DNA from: an uncultured Clostridia bacterium
GTDB taxonomy: Bacteria; Bacillota; Clostridia; Oscillospirales; Acutalibacteraceae
Length of the DNA: 6,637 nucleotides
Reading direction: 5' to 3'
NCBI GenBank assembly: GCA_945868935.1
Contig: CAMBNE010000059.1
Coordinates: 1 to 6,637, forward strand
How positions within the stretch are numbered: position 1 is the first letter of the stretch; the number at the start of each line of letters is the position of its first letter. The notes below the pieces were generated by a model that was not told the DNA's origin, made no database searches, and was given only the letters and a program-made list of their open reading frames with translations. Position numbers and translations under genes: made by a program. Shown here piece by piece: positions 1 through 6,523 of the stretch.

Positions 1-1
1 A

Positions 2-1804
2 TACGATATAAATGGAAATATGCTTAAGCTGAATTTTTCAGATGTGTACTATCCTCTTGCAATCACTCTTAACTACAAGATTTATGATGACTGCGACATT
101 ATCACAAGGTGGACAACAGTTAAAAACAACGGCAATACACCGATATATTTTGAAAAGCTTTTCAGTGCGGAATTTAATCTGCCCTCAAAAAATCCCTACA
201 CCTTCAAAAACACCAACGGCGCATGGGGCGGTGAAAATATTGAAACAAATACAACACTCGAAGGCGGTACATTTGTCAGCGAAAGCAGAAAAGGCACATC
301 AGGTCATAATCAGTCACCGTACTTTATAGCATATCAAAATGCTGATGAAAAAAGCGGCGATGTTTATTTTGCTACCCTTGCATACAGCGGTAATTTTAAG
401 GTTAATGCTGAAAGAGATTTGTTCGGCACAACAAGAATTATTCTTGGTATGAACGATTTTGATTTCCGATTTATGCTTAAGGGCGGAGAAAGCTTTGATA
501 CACCAAAGGTATTTTGCGGTTACACCCAAGGCTTTGGGGAAATGTCAAGGAAAATGCACAAATTTGCAATTGACAATGTTCTTCCTAAAAGCTTTAACGA
601 TAAACCCCTGCCTGTGCTTTACAATTCTTGGGAGGCAACGGAATTTAATGTAAGCTGTGAGGGTCAAACCGCCCTTGCGGAAATTGCAGCTCAAATCGGC
701 GTTGAGCTGTTTGTTATGGATGACGGTTGGTTCGGCAAGCGTAATAATGACCGAGCAGGACTGGGCGACTGGTTTGTTAATACAGACAAATTTCCAAACG
801 GACTTGATGAGCTTATCGACAGAGTTAATGAACTTGGTATGGATTTCGGTATTTGGGTTGAACCTGAAATGGTAAATAAGGACAGTGATTTGTTCCGCAG
901 TCATCCTGAATGGACATATCATTATGACACAAGATATGCCTGTGAGCTGAGAAATCAGCTTGTGCTCAATATGACAAGGACAGATGTTCAGGAATACATA
1001 TTTAACTGCCTTAATGATTTACTGTCTAATCACAACATCAAATATGTAAAATGGGATATGAACAGACCGTTCTCGGAAACCGGAGCAGAAAACCTTGAAT
1101 GTCCGCAAATGCTCTTGTATCTGCATACAAAGGCGGTTTACGATATTGTTGACAGGTTAAAAGCACTCCATCCCGATGTGGCAATAGAAAGCTGTGCATC
1201 GGGCGGCGGACGCTCCGACTACGGTGCACTTATACATTATGACCAGGTGTGGACAAGTGACAACACGGACGCTATTGACCGTATGGTAATTCAAAAGGGA
1301 TATTCTCTTTTAAGACCGATAAAAACAATGAGAGCCTGGGTTACCGATATAAACTGGTACAACAAGACGTGCTCACTTGATTTTAGATTTAACATTGCAA
1401 TGCAGGGTGCTCTCGGTATCGGCGGTGATTTAACAAAGTATTCCGAAAATGACTTGGAAATCTGTAAAAGAAATATTGCTCTATATAAAGAGATAAGGGA
1501 GCTTGTTCAGCTCGGAAATCTTTACAGAAATATGGATATTGATGAAGACGAAATACTTTTCAATCAATATGTAAATGACGAAAAAACAAAGAGCGTTGCT
1601 TTCATTGCCTCAAACGGAACAAGATTTTACAAAAAAGCCGTTCCTATGCGATTTGACGGACTTGATGAAGCAAAGCGATACACTCTTACTGTCAACAATG
1701 AAACATATGAAAAAAGCGGAGCATACCTTATGAATGTCGGTATTGATTTAGAGGTACGCTGCGCCGACTATAACAGGATAATCATAATTAAAGAAATAGA
1801 TTAA
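2..1804 (+). CDS. Alpha-galactosidase, glycoside hydrolase family 36 (5' end cut by window)
   Basis: This enzyme removes terminal alpha-1,6-galactose from raffinose-type oligosaccharides and galactomannan by a retaining mechanism, probably in the cytoplasm; no signal peptide can be judged because the N-terminus is missing. Reading is open from the window edge. Counting from the first ATG at 20, one sees NSWEA (202-206), the DDGWFG loop (234-239), WVEPEM (279-284), the nucleophile Asp346 in YVKWDMNR, SCASGGGR (391-398) and the acid/base Asp414 in SDNTDAIDR, followed by a C-terminal beta-sandwich region. The nucleophile to acid/base spacing (68) and 594 visible residues fit a family I protein of about 730 residues, so roughly 135 residues of the N-terminal beta-sandwich lie upstream. 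The ATG at 20 is therefore an internal methionine, not the start. A decayed alpha-mannosidase follows 11 bases downstream, suggesting a glycan-utilisation operon. This gene itself shows no frameshift or stop. Confidence 0.95.
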   Translation, partial: YDINGNMLKLNFSDVYYPLAITLNYKIYDDCDIITRWTTVKNNGNTPIYFEKLFSAEFNLPSKNPYTFKNTNGAWGGENIETNTTLEGGTFVSESRKGTSGHNQSPYFIAYQNADEKSGDVYFATLAYSGNFKVNAERDLFGTTRIILGMNDFDFRFMLKGGESFDTPKVFCGYTQGFGEMSRKMHKFAIDNVLPKSFNDKPLPVLYNSWEATEFNVSCEGQTALAEIAAQIGVELFVMDDGWFGKRNNDRAGLGDWFVNTDKFPNGLDELIDRVNELGMDFGIWVEPEMVNKDSDLFRSHPEWTYHYDTRYACELRNQLVLNMTRTDVQEYIFNCLNDLLSNHNIKYVKWDMNRPFSETGAENLECPQMLLYLHTKAVYDIVDRLKALHPDVAIESCASGGGRSDYGALIHYDQVWTSDNTDAIDRMVIQKGYSLLRPIKTMRAWVTDINWYNKTCSLDFRFNIAMQGALGIGGDLTKYSENDLEICKRNIALYKEIRELVQLGNLYRNMDIDEDEILFNQYVNDEKTKSVAFIASNGTRFYKKAVPMRFDGLDEAKRYTLTVNNETYEKSGAYLMNVGIDLEVRCADYNRIIIIKEID

Positions 1805-1815
1805 GGTGAGGTCTG

Positions 1816-2564
1816 ATGAAACGAAACGAGACGAGAGTTAACAGAATTAAAGTAGGCTTCGACAGAAAAATACGCGAGGCGTCCCGACAAAGCATTGTAA
1901 ACAGCGTTTTAACCGATGATAAGCTTTGTTTGATGATGAGGGTGTGCAACCTTGCACCAAAATGGCTCTCTTCCTTGGAAAATAAAAGGGCATTACAACC
2001 TATGCAAGTGAATTTTCCTACGAATCCGGTTTGCCTGTTAAAAAGGTTATACCAATTACAGAAAGCATAATCAAAAGTTGTATTCAAGAATTACAAAAGC
2101 CGTTAATCAGGGAAAAATTACAATTCAGGGTGCAGCCTGGGTTGAAAGCGATGTTAATCTGCCCTGTGGGGAATCATTGATTCGTCAATTTCTCTACGGT
2201 AAAAAATTTTTTAAAAATGAATTCGGAATTAACAGTAATGTTCTTTGGCTACCCGACACCTTCGGCTACAGCAGTTCCCTGCCTCAGATTGTAAAGAAAT
2301 GCGGGATTGACTATTTCATTACGCAAAAGCTTTATTAAAACCGACAACGAGAAAATAATCATTGATTCCGTTAAAAAGAGTGAAGATAAAAAGGGCTACA
2401 TTATTAAAATGTATAACTGCTCAGAGCAGGAGCAAACCTGCCGTATAATATCGGATTTGTTCAATGTAACTAAAGAAGCTGATTTTGTTGAAAACATAAT
2501 CAGCAAGGTAGATGATACAATTAATTTCAAAAAATTTGAGGCGAAGGCTTTTTATGCTGAATGA
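1816..2564 (+). pseudogene. GH38 alpha-mannosidase remnant with large internal deletion and frameshifts
   Basis: Intact relatives are cytoplasmic zinc-dependent retaining alpha-mannosidases of about 1000 residues; only about 250 codons remain. An ATG at 1816 follows AGGTGAGG (1804-1811). The first part (1816-2040) reads MKRNETRVNRI and then gives no recognisable GH38 sequence in any frame. From 2042 to 2338 a second frame gives clear GH38 catalytic-domain sequence: WVESDVNLPCGESLIRQF, then VLWLPDTFGYSSSLPQI, then GIDYFITQKLY and a TAA stop. From about 2328 a third frame gives a GH38 C-terminus (TDNEKIIIDSVKKSED through KKFEAKAFYAE, stop 2562-2564). Most of the protein between these pieces, several hundred residues, is missing, and the pieces are out of frame. 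No functional enzyme can come from this. Family assignment rests on recalled motifs, and it is firm for 2042-2338. Confidence 0.87.
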
Positions 2565-2572
2565 TTTTTAAC

Positions 2573-2579
2573 AAAGGAG
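2573..2579 (+). promoter_or_regulatory. Ribosome binding site AAAGGAG for the small frame at 2587
   Basis: AAAGGAG lies 7 bases before the ATG at 2587 and 9 bases after the mannosidase-relic stop. The spacing is ideal, and it is the main argument that a genuine gene once started here. Confidence 0.6.
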
Positions 2580-2586
2580 TTCAATA

Positions 2587-2865
2587 ATGTTAAAAGGAAA
2601 AACTATTTGTATAATATGCATAATAGAGAAAAACCTATTCAACAGATGAACAAATCAAGCACAGGAAAAATTCGAGCAAAATGATGCAAAGTTAAATCTT
2701 TGGAAGCAAAACAAAAGCCTTGCTCAAAACAACATTGAACAGCTTAACAAAGAATTATCTCAAAAGAAATTAGACCAACAGGAGATATTACTTGAACGAT
2801 TAAGAGATAAAGACAGAGCTAATATTTATACTGAAATGCTTGAAAAATGCGAATTAGTATCTTGA
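2587..2865 (+). pseudogene. Small coiled-coil-like reading frame broken by an in-frame TGA
   Basis: I do not recognise this gene. From an ATG with a good ribosome binding site, one frame runs 93 codons to a TGA at 2863-2865, interrupted only by TGA at 2647-2649 (codon 21). Before the stop the peptide reads MLKGKTICIICIIEKNLFNR, short and hydrophobic. After it come 71 residues rich in Gln, Lys, Glu, Asn and Leu (for example LAQNNIEQLNKELSQKKL, then ILLERLRDKDRANIY), which look like an alpha-helical coiled coil. No start codon suits the second part alone. TGA ends other genes in this window and Trp is TGG, so recoding is unlikely and a nonsense mutation is more probable. A bidirectional terminator begins 6 bases after the final stop, supporting this as the end of the transcription unit. 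It could be the tail of a mobile-element or phage protein, but nothing specific shows that. Confidence 0.4.
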
Positions 2866-2871
2866 TAAAGC

Positions 2872-2902
2872 AAAAAGCAAGCCGTAAAAAGCTTGCTTTT
2901 TT
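2872..2902. terminator. Bidirectional intrinsic terminator between the + genes and tRNA-Leu
   Basis: GCAAGC (2877-2882) pairs with GCTTGC (2891-2896) around an 8-base loop. A-runs (2872-2876) and T-runs (2897-2902) flank the stem, so it has a U-tract in either direction. It ends the + strand unit that stops at 2865 and the tRNA transcript on the - strand. Confidence 0.8.
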
Positions 2903-2986
2903 GGTGCAGGTAACAGGACTTGAACCTGCAAGGATCGCTCCACTAGATCCTAAATCTAGCGTGTTTGCCAATTTCACCATACCTGC
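2902..2986 (-). tRNA. trnL: tRNA-Leu, anticodon UAG, with encoded CCA
   Basis: Read on the - strand, acceptor arms GCAGGTA and TACCTGC pair perfectly (7 bp), followed by discriminator A and CCA. The D arm has GTG/CAC around an AAATTGGCAAA loop. The anticodon stem CTAGA/TCTAG holds the loop TTTAGGA, with anticodon TAG at 2950-2952, which reads CUA and other CUN leucine codons. A 13-base variable arm with a GGA/TCC stem marks it as class II, as expected for Leu. The T arm is GCAGG-TTCAAGT-CCTGT. All expected parts are present and the gene looks functional. I found no convincing promoter directly upstream; a hairpin (2996-3024) sits 10 bases before the 5' end. Confidence 0.96.
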
Positions 2987-2995
2987 ATTTATTCA

Positions 2996-3024
2996 AATCA
3001 GGCTCGTTTGAGTCTGATTTTTCT
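2996..3024 (+). terminator. Terminator-like hairpin upstream of tRNA-Leu
   Basis: AATCAGGCTC (2996-3005) pairs with GAGTCTGATT (3010-3019), with one G-T pair and a GTTT loop, and continues into a T-run to 3022. It is oriented as a + strand terminator, yet no + strand gene ends just before it. On the - strand it would form a hairpin in the tRNA leader. It may be a relic of a lost gene. Confidence 0.45.
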
Positions 3025-3163
3025 ATATTAAATTTTTACACCGAGGTATCGTTACCTAACGGACAATATGCAACAGACGGTGGCAAATGCAATGCAAAGC
3101 CTAATCACAGAAACCGAAAAACAAGCGAAAGAACAAGCTCATATATTTCTCGGCATGGCAAAA

Positions 3164-3200
3164 GGCTCAAGGAACAAAATCCTTGAGCCTTAATCTTTTT
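3164..3200. terminator. Intrinsic terminator downstream of the orphan gene
   Basis: GGCTCAAGGA (3164-3173) and TCCTTGAGCC (3180-3189) form a perfect 10-bp stem with a 6-base loop. On the - strand it is followed by TTTT and lies 45 bases beyond the stop at 3234, so it most likely ends that gene. On the + strand it is followed by a T-rich stretch, so it may work both ways. Confidence 0.7.
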
Positions 3201-3233
3201 ATAAAGGTTTACTGCTATTGTTTATCTACGGAA

Positions 3234-3701
3234 TTAATACCAATTCCAAGATACGTTTTTTGCTAATAGAATCATTTCTAAGCTTGCATAATCCTTGTAT
3301 TTTTTATGCTTGCCTTTGGCATCATAAAAGCCAAATGAAAATAATATTCTGAATTCGTTTCCGTTTGATAAGCAGGTATTAAACAACAAATAGTTTGCTT
3401 TTTTTGATAAATCACAGAGTTCTTCAATAGTTATCTCTAATCCTTTGTATTCATCGTTTTTATCAAGACAACTACTAAGACAACAATAATTGTCTTCTGT
3501 GCTTGATAATTGTACCTTCATATCACAGTACTTATAATTTTTATATTTATCATAAGTATCATCCAAATAATTTTGAGGATATAATTCAATATCAAAAGTA
3601 AATATTATTTCATCATCGATATATTTCATACTTTTTAATTTTTGATCGTGCAATACACCATAGGGTATATTAACACTTGAAATTTCAAAATCTGTTTTCA
3701 C
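3234..3701 (-). CDS. Hypothetical protein, AT-rich orphan
   Basis: I do not recognise this 155-residue protein. It starts with GTG at 3701 (MKTDFEISS), preceded by AGGAG (3709-3713) at 7 bases. The sequence is acidic to neutral, rich in Tyr, Asp and Lys, with no signal peptide or membrane segment, so it is probably cytoplasmic. Cysteines cluster near the middle (YCCLSSCLDK, ELCDL, NTCLS). The N-terminal half, with alternating hydrophobic residues (EIIFTFDIELYP, MKVQLSS), suggests beta strands, and the C-terminus ends in VSWNWY. It has its own near-consensus promoter and terminator, so it is a single-gene unit. Base composition is unusual: 3241-3300 is 30% and 3541-3600 is 18% G+C by hand count, against 48% for 5641-5700 in the oleate hydratase gene. 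This suggests acquisition from elsewhere. The size and style would suit a small immunity or phage accessory protein, but that is a guess. Confidence 0.7.
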   Translation of the reverse strand: MKTDFEISSVNIPYGVLHDQKLKSMKYIDDEIIFTFDIELYPQNYLDDTYDKYKNYKYCDMKVQLSSTEDNYCCLSSCLDKNDEYKGLEITIEELCDLSKKANYLLFNTCLSNGNEFRILFSFGFYDAKGKHKKYKDYASLEMILLAKNVSWNWY

Positions 3702-3744
3702 TTTAATACTCCTACAAATTGGAATTTATAACCTGTCAATCTAT

Positions 3745-3773
3745 ATTATATACAAATGACAATTAATTTTCAA
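3745..3773 (-). promoter_or_regulatory. Near-consensus sigma-A promoter of the orphan gene
   Basis: On the - strand, TTGAAA (3768-3773) and TATAAT (3745-3750) are separated by exactly 17 bases. The predicted transcript would start about 35 bases before the GTG at 3701, leaving room for the AGGAG site. No operator-like palindrome is obvious beside it. Confidence 0.75.
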
Positions 3774-3867
3774 CGGTTGTTGTAGTTTGAAATCAGTTTG
3801 TTCGCTTGAATTGTTTTTATCGGATTTTAGCACATTATTTTCAATATGTTACTTTTATTAAATGTTA

Positions 3868-3903
3868 AAAAGCTGATTCCCATTAAATTGAGAATCAGCT
3901 TTT
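3868..3903 (-). terminator. Intrinsic terminator of the oleate hydratase gene
   Basis: AAAAGCTGATTC (3868-3879) and GAATCAGCTTTT (3892-3903) form a perfect 12-bp stem with a 12-base loop. On the - strand it continues as TTTTT, and it lies about 80 bases after the hydratase stop. No + strand gene precedes it. Confidence 0.8.
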
Positions 3904-3938
3904 AGGAAAAATACTATAAAATTATTATTTATAATTCG

Positions 3939-3960
3939 GGAGTAAATGAAAGATTACTCC
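3939..3960. other. Short hairpin just after the oleate hydratase stop
   Basis: GGAGTAA (3939-3945) and TTACTCC (3954-3960) form a perfect 7-bp inverted repeat with an 8-base loop, 22 bases beyond the stop. There is no T-run, so it is not a typical terminator; it may protect the transcript 3' end or be a weak first stop before the stronger hairpin. Confidence 0.4.
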
Positions 3961-3981
3961 TCTGCTGTTTGTATTTTTTTG

Positions 3982-5775
3982 TTACTCGATAAGACCGCTT
4001 TCTTTTAGAAGAATTTCAATATCCGTACCTTCAACCTTTTTAAGCAGAATCTTTACGAACTCCTTTTCCATAAGCGAAAGCTTAACATCGGTAATCGGTT
4101 TCTTATCAATAGCGTAGTAGCAGGCACGGAGAAGCTCACGAACATCATATTTACTGCCCCAAACCTCAGGAACACCGCGGTCAACATCAAGGAGAGTATA
4201 AACAGATTCCATACCGGTACGCATTGAATATTCTATCGTGAATATTGTGTCACGGGGAGTTTCTGCAAACTGACCGAGGAAAGCAAAGTTTACAGCGCCG
4301 TCAGGTACAACCTTTGGACGGTCCTCGTTCTTTCTCGGCTGGAAAAAGGCGTTAATGAATGGCATAAAGCAGGTTGTGGTGTTGCAGGCATTTTTTGCAA
4401 GGTCATCAATTTCCGCATCAGGAATACCGATATGATACAGCCACTCACGGCATACCTCCTCACCTGTGCAGTCACGCATTGCCTTTTTAACATAATTACC
4501 TTCCTTGTTTGTGCTCAAAGCATAAAGCCAAATTAAAACAGTGTCTTTATCCTGTGACTTAAACTGAGGCTGACGGTTGATTGTCCACGACAGATACCAG
4601 TTATCCATACTGTCTTTAACAGTAACAATACCACCTGTGGTAACCTTTCCCTCGCGAGGATCCCTCTTGCAAATGTTGATTATGTGTTGAATAATTTCTT
4701 CGTTAGATGTTGCAACAGTAGCACTCATCCAGTTTGTTTCTTCAATATTGGTGCAGAAATTATCGGGATTACCGAACTCACTGTGCTCTGCCTGCTTTGC
4801 AATGTTTTTCCATAAATCCCATGACTCGCCTGTACCGTTTTTAGCTTTTGTAAGGTCGGGAGCGTGTGTTTGGTCGCCGTAGCAGGAAGTGTCGGTGCAA
4901 CAACCGTTTGTAATAAACACAAGATCATCCTCAACTAAATCTATTGTTTGTTCCTTGCCGTCTTTAATAAACACAATCTGCCTTGCAATCTTTTTGTCGC
5001 CTACGGTGTCGATAATAACATTTTTTACATCCATACCGTACTCGATTGTAACGCCGTGGTTTTCAAGGTATTTTACCAGTGGCATAATCAGGCTTTCATA
5101 CTGATTATACTTTGTGAAGCGAAGAGCACTGAAATCAGGAAGTCCATCAATATGATGAACATAACGGCACAGATAACGTTTCATCTCAAGCGCACTTGAC
5201 CAACGCTGAAATGCAAACATAGTCTGCCAGTAAAGCCAGAAATTTGTTGACCAGAATGAATCCGGCATAACCTCCGAAATTTTCTTACCTTCAAGAGTCT
5301 TTTCAGGTGTAATAAACAACTGCGAAAGAGCCATTGCAGATTCTTTATCAAGTCCGAATTTTTTATCTGTATGAGCGTCTTCTCCGCGGTTTACAGAGGC
5401 TCTGCACAGAGAATAGTTTGGATCGTGCTTGTTGAGCCAATAGTACTCGTCAAGAACGGAAACCTCGGGATTTTCCAAAGAAGGAACATCTCTGAACATA
5501 TCCCACATAACTTCAAAATGGTTATCCATTTCTCTGCCGCCGCGCATATAAAAGCCTTTTGTAACATCCTTTCGTCCGTCACAGCTTCCGCCGGCAAGCT
5601 CTGACTTTTCAAGAAGGTGGATATGCTCGCCCTTCATCTGACCGTCACGCACCAGATAAAATGCTGCTGTAAGACCGGCAAGACCGGTACCGATAATATA
5701 GGCGGATTTTTTGTCAACATCCTTTGGCTTTTCGGGATGTGCAAAGGATTCATAAGTTCCTGCTGAATAATACAT
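3982..5775 (-). CDS. ohyA: Oleate hydratase, FAD-dependent (MCRA family)
   Basis: The enzyme adds water to the cis-9 double bond of oleate and related unsaturated fatty acids, giving 10-hydroxystearate (EC 4.2.1.53); FAD is needed structurally, and family members act at the inner membrane face. The protein has 597 residues, normal for the family once called myosin-cross-reactive antigen. The Rossmann motif GTGLAGL is at 29-35, with Glu56 in LLEK closing the fold. GGREMDNHFE places Glu82 where the water-activating Glu of Staphylococcus aureus OhyA lies. Tyr201, in the LEMKRYLCRYVHH segment, matches the catalytic Tyr201 of that enzyme, and the 119-residue spacing is conserved. FLGQFAE and a TIEYSMRTG segment follow near residues 515-535. 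An ATG exists at 5811, but it overlaps the -10 box. The start at 5775 is preceded by GGAGG and gives the usual MYYSAGTYE opening. The gene is transcribed on its own, downstream of a TetR-type regulator. A role in detoxifying host or dietary fatty acids is inferred. Confidence 0.97.
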   Translation of the reverse strand: MYYSAGTYESFAHPEKPKDVDKKSAYIIGTGLAGLTAAFYLVRDGQMKGEHIHLLEKSELAGGSCDGRKDVTKGFYMRGGREMDNHFEVMWDMFRDVPSLENPEVSVLDEYYWLNKHDPNYSLCRASVNRGEDAHTDKKFGLDKESAMALSQLFITPEKTLEGKKISEVMPDSFWSTNFWLYWQTMFAFQRWSSALEMKRYLCRYVHHIDGLPDFSALRFTKYNQYESLIMPLVKYLENHGVTIEYGMDVKNVIIDTVGDKKIARQIVFIKDGKEQTIDLVEDDLVFITNGCCTDTSCYGDQTHAPDLTKAKNGTGESWDLWKNIAKQAEHSEFGNPDNFCTNIEETNWMSATVATSNEEIIQHIINICKRDPREGKVTTGGIVTVKDSMDNWYLSWTINRQPQFKSQDKDTVLIWLYALSTNKEGNYVKKAMRDCTGEEVCREWLYHIGIPDAEIDDLAKNACNTTTCFMPFINAFFQPRKNEDRPKVVPDGAVNFAFLGQFAETPRDTIFTIEYSMRTGMESVYTLLDVDRGVPEVWGSKYDVRELLRACYYAIDKKPITDVKLSLMEKEFVKILLKKVEGTDIEILLKESGLIE

Positions 5776-5783
5776 AAAATTTA

Positions 5784-5788
5784 CCTCC
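5784..5788 (-). promoter_or_regulatory. Ribosome binding site GGAGG deciding the ohyA start
   Basis: GGAGG lies 8 bases before the ATG at 5775. It rules out the in-frame ATG at 5811, which would sit inside the promoter and would add 12 residues not usual for the family. Confidence 0.85.
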
Positions 5789-5809
5789 AAATTTTTATTT
5801 TGTAATTTC

Positions 5810-5837
5810 ATTATATTATTTTTTCGCAGGTTAACAA
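5810..5837 (-). promoter_or_regulatory. Probable promoter of ohyA
   Basis: On the - strand, TTGTTA (5832-5837) and a perfect TATAAT (5810-5815) are 16 bases apart, giving a leader of about 28 bases to the ATG. It lies after the terminator of the regulator gene, so ohyA can be expressed separately. A TetR-type operator would be expected near here, but no clear long palindrome overlaps it. Confidence 0.7.
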
Positions 5838-5851
5838 TAAACAGAAAAATA

Positions 5852-5876
5852 CCCGTGATAAAAAATTTATCACGGG
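5852..5876 (-). terminator. Intrinsic terminator of the TetR-family gene
   Basis: CCCGTGATAAA (5852-5862) and TTTATCACGGG (5866-5876) form a perfect 11-bp stem, followed on the - strand by TATTTTT. It lies 23 bases after the regulator stop and before the ohyA promoter, so most regulator transcripts should end here. Confidence 0.85.
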
Positions 5877-5898
5877 CAAAAAGATGTTAATATTTTTA

Positions 5899-6480
5899 TC
5901 AAATATCATTTTTTGATAAAGGTTTATCTATTCTGAATCTTTCAAGTGCATCTGTAAAGGTATCCTGTATAACCAAAGCAAGCTTGCTGATAAGCTGTTC
6001 GGGGTTTTCTTTCATATCATTTTTAATCCAGTCAAGCATCAAGCCGACAAAAGCATAGGAATATACCGATGCAATAAATTCCTTGTCTTCCTGACGAACG
6101 GTCATATCAGCGGATTGTTCTTCCACAACTTTCAGCAAAAGATTATCAATAAGAGGTTTGAGATACCTTTCAACCTGTTCACGATCAACACAGCGGTAAA
6201 CATTCATAATGAGCGGCTTATTTTCACGCACTGTATAGAAAATCTGAAGCATACCCTGCTGCCAGGTATCGTGCGTTTTGTCTTCTTTTATTACTTTAGC
6301 GGCTTCCTGAAGGCAAGCCCACTCAGCAAGGTCATATATATCTTTAAAATGATAATAAAAGGTCATTCGGTTAATACCGCAATCATCTGCAATATCATTG
6401 ATAGTTATTTTGTTTAACGGTTTCTTTAATAGTAGATTTTTTAAAGATTGAGCTAAAGCCTTTTTTGTTATTTGTGACAT
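5899..6480 (-). CDS. TetR/AcrR-family transcriptional regulator, DhaS-like
   Basis: This is a one-component DNA-binding regulator of 193 residues, normal for the family. The N-terminal part is a TetR domain: MSQITKKALAQSLKNLLL leads to the helix-turn-helix at about 26-45 (ITINDIADDCGINRMTFYYHF), then KDIYDLAEW. This wording is typical of the DhaS-like branch. The C-terminal half is helical, with YAFVGLMLDWIKNDM near 150-164, and should form the ligand pocket and dimer face. The start at 6480 is preceded by GGGGG (6487-6491) at 6 bases; an in-frame ATG at 6498 would add MKRGFF and has no better site. It lies 123 bases upstream of ohyA in the same direction, each with its own promoter. Control of ohyA and of itself in response to fatty acids is a reasonable inference, but the ligand and whether it represses or activates (DhaS itself activates) cannot be read from the sequence. 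Confidence 0.93.
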   Translation of the reverse strand: MSQITKKALAQSLKNLLLKKPLNKITINDIADDCGINRMTFYYHFKDIYDLAEWACLQEAAKVIKEDKTHDTWQQGMLQIFYTVRENKPLIMNVYRCVDREQVERYLKPLIDNLLLKVVEEQSADMTVRQEDKEFIASVYSYAFVGLMLDWIKNDMKENPEQLISKLALVIQDTFTDALERFRIDKPLSKNDI

Positions 6481-6523
6481 AAAAAACCCCCGTTTCATTC
6501 ACAAAATAATATTTACCAATTAC

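Noticed and set aside
545..922. Long - strand open frame opposite the alpha-galactosidase, and similar antisense frames opposite ohyA and the regulator
   Set aside because: They are shadows of strongly supported genes, with no family motifs or ribosome binding sites of their own.
20..1804. ATG at 20 as the true start of the alpha-galactosidase
   Set aside because: The frame is open to the window edge, there is no ribosome binding site before it, and about 135 N-terminal residues of the family would be missing.
2647..2649. Recoding of the in-frame TGA as an amino acid
   Set aside because: TGA ends other genes here (5899-5901, 2562-2564), Trp is encoded by TGG, and no selenocysteine-type context was evident.
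2965..3186. 73-residue + strand frame starting within the antisense of tRNA-Leu
   Set aside because: It overlaps the tRNA and two hairpins, has no ribosome binding site, and its composition is not protein-like.
3068..3193. A 41-residue frame (MQQTVANAMQSL...) on the + strand ending within the 3164-3200 hairpin region
   Set aside because: It has no ribosome binding site at useful spacing, no recognisable family, and its last third is the stem of a terminator. It could be a gene remnant, but openness by chance is as likely.
5776..5811. Extended N-terminus of the oleate hydratase from the ATG at 5811
   Set aside because: That ATG overlaps the -10 box, while the ATG at 5775 has GGAGG at 8 bases and gives the usual family N-terminus.
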